From Isotricha intestinalis (Eukaryota > Ciliophora > Litostomatea > Vestibuliferida > Isotrichidae), in assembly GCA_023807065.1 (NCBI GenBank), contig JAJJLU010004488.1, positions 1 to 12,525 of the forward strand: a DNA stretch of 12,525 nt, in the 5' to 3' direction. The position numbers and the translations under genes are program-made. The notes beneath the pieces were generated by a model. It had not been told where the DNA came from. It made no database searches and saw only the letters and a program-made list of their open reading frames with translations. Shown here piece by piece: positions 1 through 7,756 of the stretch; position 1 is the first letter of the stretch; each line of letters opens with the position of its first letter.

Positions 1-10
1 TGAATTTTAA

Positions 11-349
11 AAAAATGAAATTTTAGATTTATTATATATTGATAATAATGAATATTTAATTAATAATAAAATTATTGATTTAGATGAAAATAAAACAAAT
101 GATGATGATGAAAAAAATAAAGAAATAGAAGAAAGAAATAATATAAGAAATGAATTGAGACATTTTTTTAATTTAAAAATAATAAAAGAAATTTTAAAAG
201 AATTTCCATTAGAAGGAATTCAAAAAATTAAAAATTATTGTTATTCTAAATGTAGAAATGAATCTGGAAATAATTTAATATATAATTGTTGTTTTATTCG
301 TGAATTTGGTTGTAGAGTAGTAAGAAAAAGAGATAGAACAAAGTTTTAA
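11..349 (+). CDS. 3' part of an unidentified gene with a Cys-rich C-terminus
   Basis: The frame is open for 112 codons from base 11 and ends at a TAA (347-349). A TAA at 8-10 blocks the frame upstream, and there is no in-frame ATG, so this is the last part of a longer gene that starts outside the window. A possible 3' splice site (TTTTAG, ending at 26) would make it a terminal exon starting at 27. The first part is acidic and Asn/Asp-rich, including DDDEKN. The last 45 residues are basic and hold five or six cysteines (YCYSKC, NCC, FGC) before the tail VVRKRDRTKF. The cysteine spacing could suggest a metal-binding or disulfide-rich fold, but I do not recognise a family. Codon use (AGA for Arg, AAT, GAA, TTA) matches the other genes. 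It is certainly coding-like; its upstream structure is unknown. Confidence 0.6.
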   Translation, partial: KNEILDLLYIDNNEYLINNKIIDLDENKTNDDDEKNKEIEERNNIRNELRHFFNLKIIKEILKEFPLEGIQKIKNYCYSKCRNESGNNLIYNCCFIREFGCRVVRKRDRTKF

Positions 350-560
350 TTAAAAAATAGAATATTTATATTATTAATATTAATATAAAATACAATTAAC
401 AATTTAATAAATTTTTATTCAATAAAAAACTTATAAATATTAAATAATTCAAATAATTGAAATTGAACATTTAGAGAAAATAAAAATTAAAAGGAGTAAA
501 AAGATGAAATTATAATGAAGTGAAATTAATAGATAAAAGCATTTAATAAAGATAATTCAA

Positions 561-1800
561 TTATTTAAGTAAATCAAAAAATAAATATAAAGAATATTTT
601 ATATCTCTTTCTTTTTTATCATTTTCTTTATTTTCATTAATTAATAAATTTTCTTTTTTTTTCACTAATTAGTTCATTTAATTCATTTCTATAATTCATA
701 ATCATTTTATTTTTTTTTGTTTTTTAATCAAATTCCCATTTATTCTTTTTTTTCCATTTCTTTCATTTTTAATTTTTTATTATTTGATTCAAAACGAAGA
801 AAATTTATATTATTTATATTATTCATATTATTTTCTTTTTCTTTTATTCTTTCTAATTTTTTTTTTCTCCATTAAAGCTTTATTTTCTTTTTCTATTTCT
901 ATATATTTTTCTTTTAATTTTTGCTTTTTTAATTGTTCTTCTTCTTTATATTTTAATAATTCATCTTCAAAATGTTTTTTATATTTCTTTCTATTTGTTT
1001 TTTTTTTAAGTTTTTTTTCTCTTTCACTATCTTTATTTTCTATATTATTCATATTCTTTTTTATATTATTTTTTATCTTATTTTCTTCACCAAAAAAATT
1101 ATTATGATTATAATATTCTAATTCTTCTTTTCTTTTCATTTCTTCTCTTTCTTTTTTTTCTTTTATTTGTTTTTAGAAAAATTCTTTTTGTTTTTTTCTT
1201 TGTTCTTCAATTTTCTCTTTTTATTCTTTTACTTCTTTTAAATAATATTCATGATCAAATTTTGCTTGAATAGCCCATTTATCTTTTTCTTTTCTTTTTA
1301 ATTTTTTCATTCTTTCTGTTGAATAAGGAACTTCTTCTTTATTTTCATTTATATTATTATTATTTAAATTAATATTATTAATTATATTATTTGGAATTTT
1401 AATATTTTCTTCTTTTTTTTCATTTTCTATATTTTCTAATATTATGTTATTATCATTTTAATATTTTCATTATTACTTTTGGATAATAATACATTTATTT
1501 TATCCATATTTAAAGTAACATATTTCTTTTTTTGAATATTTGATAGTTTTGTTAAAAGTTTTTTCTCATATTTTTTTATATCTCTTGAAAAATCAAAATT
1601 ATTTTGTTCTTTTTCTATCATCATTTTATTCACATCATTAGTCTATATTACATTTGAGTATCCTTTATCTTTAAAAACTTTAGTATATTTATTATTTAAA
1701 AAAAAGACAATTTTCTCAGTATAAGATTTACTTAATTTTTTAATTTTATTTTATAATCCACGTTTGAAATTTGATTTTCTTTTATTAATATTTAAATATT
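561..1800 (-). pseudogene. Decayed gene for a charged, probably coiled-coil protein
   Basis: Read on the minus strand, this stretch gives about 410 codons of coherent Lys/Glu/Asn-rich protein, broken by stops and frameshifts. Two segments are long and uninterrupted: 1633-1442 (63 codons) and 1439-1224 continuing into 1139-828. Stops lie at 1751-1753 (TAA), 1643-1645 (TAG), 1221-1223 (TAA), 1173-1175 (TAA) and 724-726 (TAA). Coherent protein continues directly after each, for example KEKIEEQRKKQKEFF between the third and fourth. Frame changes fall in or beside A runs on the coding strand, near 1457, 830, 745 and 655; at 654-662 a run of nine A would be in frame with eight. The centre (KDKWAIQAKFDHEYYLKE followed by K/E/Q heptad-like sequence) resembles charged coiled-coil proteins common in flagellated protists, but no orthologue is assigned. 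Clean neighbouring genes with longer A runs stay in frame, which argues against simple sequencing error. Confidence 0.72.
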
Positions 1801-1909
1801 TAAAAACAGAATTTAAAAAAAAAAATTTAAAAAAAATAAACAGTTATTCAATAAAAAAATAAAAAATAAAAAAAAAAATGCCAAAACTAAAATCTAAAAG
1901 TTAAAAAAT

Positions 1910-2023
1910 ATGGACACAATTACAAAAAATTCTATTGAATTATCAAAAAATTTGTCAATTATAAATAAAAAAATACTTGAAAAAAAAATGAAATACTTGA
2001 TTAATAATTATAAATTAATATAA
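1910..2023 (+). CDS. Possible small ORF (37 aa), uncertain
   Basis: An ATG at 1910 opens a 37-codon frame ending at TAA 2021-2023. The start reads MDTITKNSIELSKNL and the rest is Ile/Lys/Asn-rich and probably helical. Two things favour it: the A-rich stretch before the ATG, as seen before other genes here, and a few G/C-containing codons (GAC, ACA, TTG). Against it, a frame of this length is not rare at this base composition and no family is recognisable. It may be a short exon, a relic or chance. Confidence 0.2.
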   Translation: MDTITKNSIELSKNLSIINKKILEKKMKYLINNYKLI

Positions 2024-2083
2024 TATATATTTTTAATAAAATTGATTTAAAAACTTAACTAGAGACAATATTTATATATTGAT

Positions 2084-2102
2084 AATGGGGATTGGGCCCA
2101 TT
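2084..2102. promoter_or_regulatory. G/C island with palindrome TGGGCCCA
   Basis: The bases AATGGGGATTGGGCCCATT form a sharp G/C peak in DNA that is otherwise close to 90% A+T. The island contains the perfect palindrome TGGGCCCA (2093-2100), and AATGGG (2084-2089) can pair with CCCATT (2097-2102). It lies about 100 bp before the ATG at 2202. The 8-mer GGATTGGG in it (2089-2096) recurs at 2875-2882, just past the end of the same gene. A protein-binding site is possible; that is inference from composition and position. Confidence 0.3.
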
Positions 2103-2201
2103 CTTAATTAAGAGAAAATTAAAATATTTTTAAATTAATAATGTTTTTATCTAAATTTATACAAAATATTAATTATCTTTATTTAAATTAATATTAAAAA
2201 A

Positions 2202-2787
2202 ATGTATGATTGTATATATGTTCTTGCAATCCTTAATCTTATTCTTGGTTTATCCTTTTTTGCCTTTTTCAACTTAAATATTCGTAATTCATACGATTCA
2301 AATCCTTTTGGAAAAGAAATTGCTACAGATAAATACTAATGAAATAAAAAACGATATAATGAAAAAGAATAAAACTTTATCAGAAATTTTTCCTATAAAT
2401 CCTAAAGTTTTTATTGGAATTGTAACAGCAATTAAATGGATGACACTTATAATTTTCATTTGTAATTTCTTTATGTTATGTATAAAAGAATGGTTTCTTT
2501 CAAAAAATAAAAATTTGTTTAAATATGAATTAAATGTTGGTTTTATTCTTGTAATACTTGAGATCACATTATTAATAATGGGGAGTAAATCAATTAAAAA
2601 ATATGAGAATTTTCTAGGTTGCGGAAATATGAATAAAAATCAATTCCAAAAATATAAAGGAATGGATGATTTGTATTCATTATATGGATTGGTTATATTT
2701 TATATTTTTTATTTAACTTCATATTTTTCTTTTATTATTGTTCTTTATTATGAAATAAAAGAAAGATATGATGAAGAATTGATTTAA
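2202..2787 (+). CDS. Four-segment membrane protein with a break in frame
   Basis: An ATG at 2202, after a run of seven A, opens a frame that begins MYDCIYVLAILNLILGLS, a clear hydrophobic segment, and stops at TAA 2337-2339. The next frame is open from before 2308 to TAA 2785-2787. It carries three more hydrophobic segments (starting near VFIGIVTAIKW, VGFILVILEITLL and YGLVIFYIFYLTS), a short loop with LGCGN, and an acidic tail ERYDEELI. Together they would give a tetraspan protein of about 160-195 residues. The join could be an intron 2284-2383 (GTAATT...TATCAG, 100 bp, correct phase). It could also be a one-base indel near TAC/TAATG: dropping one base there gives a smooth reading across ATDK and NEIKND. 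The skipped segment has about 23% G+C, like coding DNA and unlike the 34-bp intron at 5036, which favours an indel. The family is not recognised. Confidence 0.6.
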
Positions 2788-3298
2788 TTTATTTAATGAT
2801 TGTTGTTAAAAATGACAAGAGTTATTTTTTTTAAAATTTAAAAAAATTAAAAAAATTTAGGGAATGTAAAATGTGGATTGGGAGTTAATTCTTTATTTAA
2901 ATAGTATTATTTATTTGAAAATAATAAAAATTAATTTAAAATGTTTATAAAAGTTTTTTTAATTAATTTTTTTATAAAATATGTTATAATAAGTGAAAGA
3001 ATAATTATTAATTCCAAAATTAATATTTAAATATATCATGAAATTTTAAAAAGAAAAGAATACAAAAATCAATTAATTAGTAGAAATGAAAAAATAAAAT
3101 TAATAATTTTAAAAAAATTTTATTTTTAATTTTGATTTTCAATTAAACAATTAAATACAAGAAAAATAATTATAAGACACATTATTTAAATACATTTTAA
3201 ATATAAAAATTTATATAATTAATAGTATAGTTAATAAAATTAAATTATATTTCCAACAAAAGTTTTAATAAAAAAATTATAATTAAAGAATATTTAAT
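2788..3298. other. Intergenic region between two convergent genes
   Basis: This 511-bp spacer separates the ends of the membrane-protein gene and the minus-strand coiled-coil gene. It is very A+T-rich with A and T runs. I see no coherent frame on either strand. The only composition peak is the short sequence around 2871-2884 (GTGGATTGGGAG), which repeats the GGATTGGG found upstream of the membrane-protein gene. Confidence 0.5.
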
Positions 3299-4189
3299 TT
3301 ATTTAAATAAAGAAAGTTTTTTAATTGAAAAAGGAGATCTTGTAGTTGATTTAGTGTATTTTGTAAATCTTCTTGTTGAAAGTTCACTATAAGTTGATAA
3401 TTTAGATATTTTCATTGATAAATTTCTTACTTCTTCCAATAAATTCTGATTTTTTATTTTTTCTTCATTTAATTTTATATTTTGATTTTCTTCTTTTATT
3501 AATTGATTTCTTATTTCTTTATTTTCTAATTCTACTGGTTTTGTTTCTTTAAAATTTTCTATTTCTTCTTTTTTTTCTTTACACAATTGAGATAATATAT
3601 CATAATTATATTTTAATGTTTTATATTTTTTCATTTGATTTTCTTCATTTTTTAATAATAAATTTCTCTCTTCTATCATTTGATTTTCTAAAGTATTTAT
3701 TTTTAATTTTTGTTTATCAATTTCTTCTGAATTTAACCTTATTTTTTCATTCATTTCTAATAATTTAATGTTGAAAATTTTTCCTTCTTCATTTTTTATT
3801 TTTATTATATTATCATTTGTATAAATTATATATTTTTTATCTTCTCTTTTTTCTTTTACTTTTTCTTCAAAATTATCTATTATTTCTATTTTATCTTTAT
3901 ATGTTGTTTTAATAAAATCACAATATTTTTTGATTCCTTCTTTATTAGTATAATATAATTCTTTCAGTCTTTTTATTATTGATAAATAATTAAGATAATT
4001 TATATTTAAATTTTTCAAATGATTAAATTCAGCTCTTAATTGAATAATTAAAGATTCTTGATTTATAGATTTTCTAATTTCTTTAATTAAACTTTTTGAT
4101 CTTTTTGAATTGCTCTTTTTTGTACTTAATATTTCTAATATTAAAGATCTAAATTTTCCTTTTTTTGAAGATGGAGTTTGTGATAGCAT
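3299..4189 (-). CDS. Coiled-coil protein, 296 aa, family unknown
   Basis: An intact frame runs from ATG (4187-4189) to TAA (3299-3301). Residues 1-45 are basic and Ser/Lys-rich (SSKKGKFRS, TKKSNSKRSKS). Residues 46-115 look helical and more ordered (LIIQLRAEFNHLKNLNINYL). Residues about 140-262 form a long Glu/Lys/Asn-rich coiled coil with regularly spaced Leu and Ile (KINTLENQMIEERNLLL). The tail 263-296 is basic and Ser/Thr-rich (STRRFTKYTKSTTRSPFS), a plausible phosphorylated or filament-binding tail. There is no signal peptide or membrane segment, so a cytoskeletal or scaffold role is likely but is inference. The gene diverges from the intron-containing gene that starts at 4988. Confidence 0.75.
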   Translation of the reverse strand: MLSQTPSSKKGKFRSLILEILSTKKSNSKRSKSLIKEIRKSINQESLIIQLRAEFNHLKNLNINYLNYLSIIKRLKELYYTNKEGIKKYCDFIKTTYKDKIEIIDNFEEKVKEKREDKKYIIYTNDNIIKIKNEEGKIFNIKLLEMNEKIRLNSEEIDKQKLKINTLENQMIEERNLLLKNEENQMKKYKTLKYNYDILSQLCKEKKEEIENFKETKPVELENKEIRNQLIKEENQNIKLNEEKIKNQNLLEEVRNLSMKISKLSTYSELSTRRFTKYTKSTTRSPFSIKKLSLFK

Positions 4190-4328
4190 TTATTTTATTA
4201 TTATTCCTCTATAAAAACAACATTTATTTGATAATTATTTTACTTCAAAATATAAAATAAAATATAATTTGTTAAATAAAATTAATTACAAAATATTTAT
4301 AATTTAAAATATCATTTTTTTACTATTT

Positions 4329-4662
4329 TCATTCATAATTAATTTTATTTTCTTTTTCATCAATCTTAATAAATAACTTTTGATTCCCTAAAAATTTAAT
4401 AATGTATAAAAAATATTTTTTATTTTAAATCAATTCTGAAAGTTTTCATTATTTCTTTTTTTTTCAGATAATTTCTTATTTAATAAATTTACCTATATTT
4501 TGAAATATAACAGTTTTTTCTATAATCATATATAATATTTGAAATATGAATAACGATTATATCTATAAAATAAGTTTTTAAAATCTTACTTTCTTTATCA
4601 AAATCATCAAATTTTTGAACTAGTTTAAGGTTTTTAAAGTTAAAATATATTAATTCTATTCT
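4329..4662 (-). pseudogene. Relic of a minus-strand gene
   Basis: Two coherent minus-strand stretches lie in different frames. 4662-4492 is open for 57 codons between TAA codons (4663-4665 and 4489-4491) and includes KNLKLVQKFDDFDKESKI and then a hydrophobic helix-like part. 4427-4332 is open for about 31 codons up to TGA 4329-4331 and includes FLGNQKLFIKIDEKENK. Neither has a usable ATG at its start. The codon mix (GTT, CAA, GGG, AAG) is richer than the spacer background. The reading continues upstream across further TAA codons to about 4780. This fits a decayed gene with stops and at least one frameshift. I do not recognise the family. Confidence 0.42.
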
Positions 4663-4929
4663 TTAGATCTTCATATATTAATAGTTGAATAATTGATTAC
4701 TTTATTAACTTTATTTTTGATGAACTTATATAATCAGTATAATAATTTTTATAAAGAAAATAATATATTTACGGTTGTCCAAGGAAAATGAAATTTAATT
4801 ATTGAATAAAATAAAACATTTAAAATAAGAATTAAAATATTTTCTTTTCTATTACATAAATATTAAAAGTTTTTCAATTATTTCAAAAACAAAAAAAAAT
4901 ATTTAAAATTGGATTGACTAAAATTAATA

Positions 4930-4949
4930 ATTTAATTAATTAATTAAAT
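4930..4949. repeat. 20-bp perfect palindrome of TTAA units
   Basis: The sequence ATTTAATTAATTAATTAAAT equals its own reverse complement. It ends 38 bp before the ATG at 4988, so it lies in the leader or promoter of that gene. In DNA this rich in A+T such a palindrome can arise by chance, so a functional reading is weak. Confidence 0.5.
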
Positions 4950-4987
4950 CAATTTATAATAAATTTATTTTTATACTAAAAGAGAAA

Positions 4988-5915
4988 ATGCAAAATAATT
5001 TAAATAAAAATGCACCATTAAATGAAGAAAAAAAGGTAAAAATCCCAAATAAAAATAAAATAAAAATAGGCAAACCAAAAAAGTAAACAAACCCAAATAA
5101 ACACAAGAAGTTTGCGTCAGATAAAAAAAGTTAAAGAAGATGATTCATTTACTTCAAATATAAGTGAATCAGAAGATTTAAATTCAATAAAAAATTCTCC
5201 AAATATGAATAATATAGAAAATAAAATAATAGAAAATAATAATATAGAAGAAGAAAATGAGATAGTAATGGAAGGTTACTTATTATATAGATATGGGCAA
5301 GACCAAGTTGAAATAGAAGGAACATGGTCAATTTCCTCAGAATTAGAACATAATAAGCCTTATAGATTTTCATATTTATTAAATCAAAAAAAAGAAAAAG
5401 ATATTATTCAAATTCCTATTAAAAAAGATGATATTGATTTTTCTCATTATGAACCTAGTATAAATGCTAGTAAATATATGAGTAATGATAATGAACATTT
5501 TATTTTAAATTTATGTAACGCAAATATATTTGAAGTTCTTTTAATTCCTAATCATGATTTATTCAATAATATTTTAACTTTGTTGACTGGAGAATATCAT
5601 GGTTTTTTTGTTTATTTTGGTAAAACTATTGAAGATAGATTTTATTTAAATTATACTTTAGAAGATAATCAAGTTAGAGTTAATGGAAAAGGAAATAATA
5701 ATTTAGGAGAATTTCATTTTTTAGGTTATGTTAATTTTTTCACTATTAAAGAACAACTTTTAGAAAACAATAATTTAGATAGTGAAGTTATTAATTTCGG
5801 AAAAATCAAATTAATTAGGAATTATAATGCTTTTAATACAAGTGAGAATAATCGAGTTATTAAATCTTATCAACATTCAAGAAAAAGAAATGATGATTTT
5901 GAGGAGAGTTTATAA
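4988..5915 (+). CDS. Beta-rich protein with a GKGNNNLGEF motif; one 34-bp intron
   Basis: Exon 1 (4988-5035) encodes MQNNLNKNAPLNEEKK. A 34-bp intron (5036-5069) follows, and exon 2 (5070-5915) continues in phase 0 with ANQKSKQTQINTRSLRQ and ends at TAA. The product is 297 residues. Without splicing the long frame has no ATG, so the intron is well supported. Residues 1-80 are charged and low-complexity. Residues about 80-120 (GQDQVEIEGTW) and 190-270 (YHGFFVYFG, then EDNQVRVNGKGNNNLGEF) look like beta strands. The two halves share a D-N/Q-Q-V-x-V/I-x-G pattern, so the fold may be an internal duplication. G-x-G-x(3-4)-G-x-F motifs of this kind occur in many uncharacterised protist proteins; I cannot name a function. 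The C-terminus is basic then acidic (HSRKRNDDFEESL). Confidence 0.78.
5036..5069 (+). other. 34-bp spliceosomal intron
   Basis: The intron starts GTAAAAATCCC, ends AAAAATAG, and is about 88% A+T. It follows an AAG codon and has phase 0. Removing it joins a 16-codon ATG exon to a 282-codon frame that otherwise lacks a start. The length is near the lower end for eukaryotes, which indicates a lineage with miniaturised introns. No separate branch-point motif is evident. Confidence 0.75.
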
Positions 5916-6232
5916 AAAGAATTATTAAAATATTTTATTAATTTGGATATAAAAGATTTATAATCTAAGTAATTCTTGTTAGTATAACTTTTTTATATAA
6001 TTAAAAAAAAAATTTTTTTAAATTTTTTATATATATCATATATATAATATTAATTTATATTATCATATATAATCTAGCTCATATAATAATTATTTAAGTT
6101 CGGAATAATCATATAATTATAATTTATACTAATTAAATAAAATATACGTAAAGTTATTGTTATATAATTACCAAATACAAATATAAAAAAAAGTCAAAGA
6201 CAACAAAAATGAATGTATTTGATTAAGATATA
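5916..6232. other. Convergent spacer with A/T tracts
   Basis: The 3' ends of the beta-rich protein gene (+) and the cyclin gene (-) face each other across 317 bp. The spacer has an A10-T7 tract at about 6003-6019 and alternating TA runs (about 6029-6048 and 6060-6070). These are typical 3'-end or spacer composition here. I see no gene or RNA in it. Confidence 0.45.
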
Positions 6233-6796
6233 TTAAAAATCTTTAATTGAATTAATAAGAAATTCTTTATATGTATTAAATTCATCTTTTTCTACAAAAA
6301 GATTAAAATCAATTAAATGTATAAATTCGCTTTCTAATTTAGATAATTCTTCAACACTAACACCAGCAATTTTTGAATAGTAATAAAATTCATAAATTAA
6401 ATCTTCATTATATTTTAAAGCAAGTAAAATAGAAGTAAATAATATTCTATGAATATTATATGAAGTTAAAATTAAACTACTTTCTTGTAATAAACGATCA
6501 ATATAAATTAACGAAATAATTAAAGTATTATCTTCAATTTCAGTATATTTTTTAATTCTATTTAAATAATTTTCTAATGAGATTTCAGGAATATGATTTT
6601 GACTAAACATACTTTTTTCTTGTTTTAATATAACTTTTTGATAATTTAATAAATGCTTATTTTTCTTTATTAGTTTATTTAATATTTTAATTATTCCTTC
6701 TGAAATTTTTGAATTCAATGAAAAATTGCATTCAAATGAATTTGAGTATATTGAATTTTCTTGAGTTGAGAAACTATTATTTAATTCGTTTTCCAT
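6233..6796 (-). CDS. PHO80/cyclin-P-like cyclin, 187 aa
   Basis: This intact frame encodes a cyclin of the PHO80-like family (Pfam PF08613), the partner class of PHO85/CDK5-like kinases. The family signature is in order: IPEISLENYLNRIKKY (69-84) in the first cyclin helices, YIDRLL (98-103), the NIHRILF element (114-120), LLALKYNED (124-132), a Gly-x-Ser turn followed by ELSKLESEF (150-158), and the C-terminal IDFNLFV (162-168). The YIDR and N-x-HR motifs are the most specific. Family members activate a kinase that responds to nutrients or controls polarity and growth; the exact kinase partner is unknown here. The first 30 residues are Ser/Asn-rich and probably disordered. The protein ends soon after the cyclin fold, which is normal for the family. 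It is divergent from the AT-hook gene and convergent with the gene before it. Confidence 0.92.
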   Translation of the reverse strand: MENELNNSFSTQENSIYSNSFECNFSLNSKISEGIIKILNKLIKKNKHLLNYQKVILKQEKSMFSQNHIPEISLENYLNRIKKYTEIEDNTLIISLIYIDRLLQESSLILTSYNIHRILFTSILLALKYNEDLIYEFYYYSKIAGVSVEELSKLESEFIHLIDFNLFVEKDEFNTYKEFLINSIKDF

Positions 6797-7051
6797 TTTT
6801 TAATATAAATATATTATATTTAAGGAAAAGATTAAATTTACTAAAGTTATTTAATTTAAGAAAAAAAAATAATATTAATATATTTTTCGGAAAAATAAAG
6901 ATTTAGTATAATTATTTTTATTTTTTTTATTTAAGTGTAATTAAAATAATTTAAATAATTGTTCCTTAAAGTAAAAAACACAAATTTTTAGAAAATAATA
7001 TCAGCAAAAAATTAGTAAAAAAAATCAATAAAAAAACTTAAACATAAAAAA
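6797..7051. promoter_or_regulatory. Shared divergent promoter region, cyclin and AT-hook genes
   Basis: Only 255 bp separate the ATG of the cyclin (-) from the ATG of the AT-hook gene (+), so both promoters must lie here unless they reach into coding sequence. The right third is A-rich on the plus strand (leader of the AT-hook gene) and the left edge is T-rich on the plus strand (leader of the cyclin). No distinct motif stands out from the A+T background. Confidence 0.5.
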
Positions 7052-7756
7052 ATGATATTTATTGAACCAAAAAATGAATTAGAAGCAAAAGAATCTATAT
7101 ATGAAATATTAAATTTTTTATCTCAAGAACAATTAACAAATTTAAATTGGTTACTTTCAAAAGAAATAGAAAAAATAAGTTCAAATAATAAAAATAATTC
7201 TCAATTATTAAAAACAGAATTTCCAATTCCTAAAAGCACTTTCTTAGAAAAGAAAAACCAAGGAATTTTTTATAAGAATTATCAACCTTTACAAAGTAAA
7301 ATTTATCCAAGTGGGAATTATTCAAAAAAAAATCTTTTGTTGTTAAAGAATAATAAAACTAATAATAATAATAGTTTCAAACCAAAAATAACAATAGATA
7401 GAAATTTCAATTTTGAAGATGAAATATTCAAAGATGATTTTATTAAAGAATATTCTAATGCTGAACCTTTTTTCAATGAAAATGTTCCTTTTTTAAAAAA
7501 AAAAAGAGATTTTTTTAATGATAATTTCTTAAATAATACTTTTAGTAATAATGAAATTAAAAAAAAAAGAGGAAGACCTAAAAGAGAAATTAAAAAAAAT
7601 GATGATAGAAGTACTGAAAATTCTTCTTCTGTAAAGTTTAAAGTTTTTGATAAAGAAAATTATAAAAAAATTTATTTCAAAACTATTAATGTTGAAAACA
7701 ATAATAATAATATTAAAAAAGAAAAATTTAATCAAATTGAATATGCTAATTCATAA
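7052..7756 (+). CDS. AT-hook protein, 234 aa
   Basis: The frame runs from ATG, after seven A, to TAA. The key motif is KKKRGRPKREIKK, with the RGRP core at residues 173-176. This is a textbook AT-hook, which binds the minor groove of A+T-rich DNA. Residues 1-45 look helical (LEAKESIYEILNFLSQEQL) and may be a small interaction domain. Residues 50-170 are Asn/Lys/Phe-rich and mostly low-complexity, with a poly-Asn stretch (KTNNNNS). The C-terminus is again Asn/Lys-rich. A nuclear chromatin or transcription role follows from the AT-hook, though one hook alone binds weakly. It shares its upstream region with the cyclin gene. The A10 run at 7559-7568 inside the gene is kept in frame. Confidence 0.8.
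   Translation: MIFIEPKNELEAKESIYEILNFLSQEQLTNLNWLLSKEIEKISSNNKNNSQLLKTEFPIPKSTFLEKKNQGIFYKNYQPLQSKIYPSGNYSKKNLLLLKNNKTNNNNSFKPKITIDRNFNFEDEIFKDDFIKEYSNAEPFFNENVPFLKKKRDFFNDNFLNNTFSNNEIKKKRGRPKREIKKNDDRSTENSSSVKFKVFDKENYKKIYFKTINVENNNNNIKKEKFNQIEYANS

Larger units (their letters stand above)
1801..2201. other. Intergenic region between a minus-strand pseudogene and a plus-strand gene
   Basis: It is mostly A-rich on the plus strand. It holds a tiny ATG frame at 1879 (MPKLKSKS, then stop), the small frame at 1910-2023, and the only clear G/C island of the window at 2087-2099. As the divergent spacer upstream of the membrane-protein gene it is the likely place for that gene's promoter, but no recognisable core element can be separated from the background. 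Confidence 0.4.
4190..4987. other. Long divergent spacer with a gene relic inside
   Basis: This 798-bp region lies between the starts of the coiled-coil gene (-) and the intron-containing gene (+) and should hold both promoters. The middle (4329-4662) reads as minus-strand coding relics and is listed separately. The parts nearest each ATG are A-rich on the sense strand, as before other genes here. The right end has a 20-bp palindrome of TTAA units at 4930-4949. Confidence 0.45.

Noticed and set aside
784..1107. Plus-strand frame rich in Phe, Ser and Leu
   Set aside because: It is the antisense shadow of the Lys/Glu-rich minus-strand pseudogene. Poly-Phe/Ser/Leu is what AAA/GAA/AGA codons give on the other strand.
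2298..2567. Minus-strand frame opposite the membrane-protein gene
   Set aside because: The plus strand shows membrane segments, an acidic tail and gene-like codon use. The minus frame has no plausible start context and is an overlap shadow.
2857..2864. TTTAGGG, a telomere-type unit
   Set aside because: It is a single copy with no tandem array, so chance is the likely cause.
5149..5373. Minus-strand Leu/Tyr-rich frame
   Set aside because: It is antisense to the intron-containing gene, whose motif and exon structure are well supported.
6061..6125. tRNA-like sequence (TAGCTC ... AAGTTCGGAATAA)
   Set aside because: It lacks a matching D-arm GAGC half, a proper acceptor stem and a GGTTCGAATCC-type arm.
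6709..6906. Plus-strand frame over the cyclin start and spacer
   Set aside because: It overlaps the N-terminus of a confidently assigned cyclin and contains no domain-like sequence.
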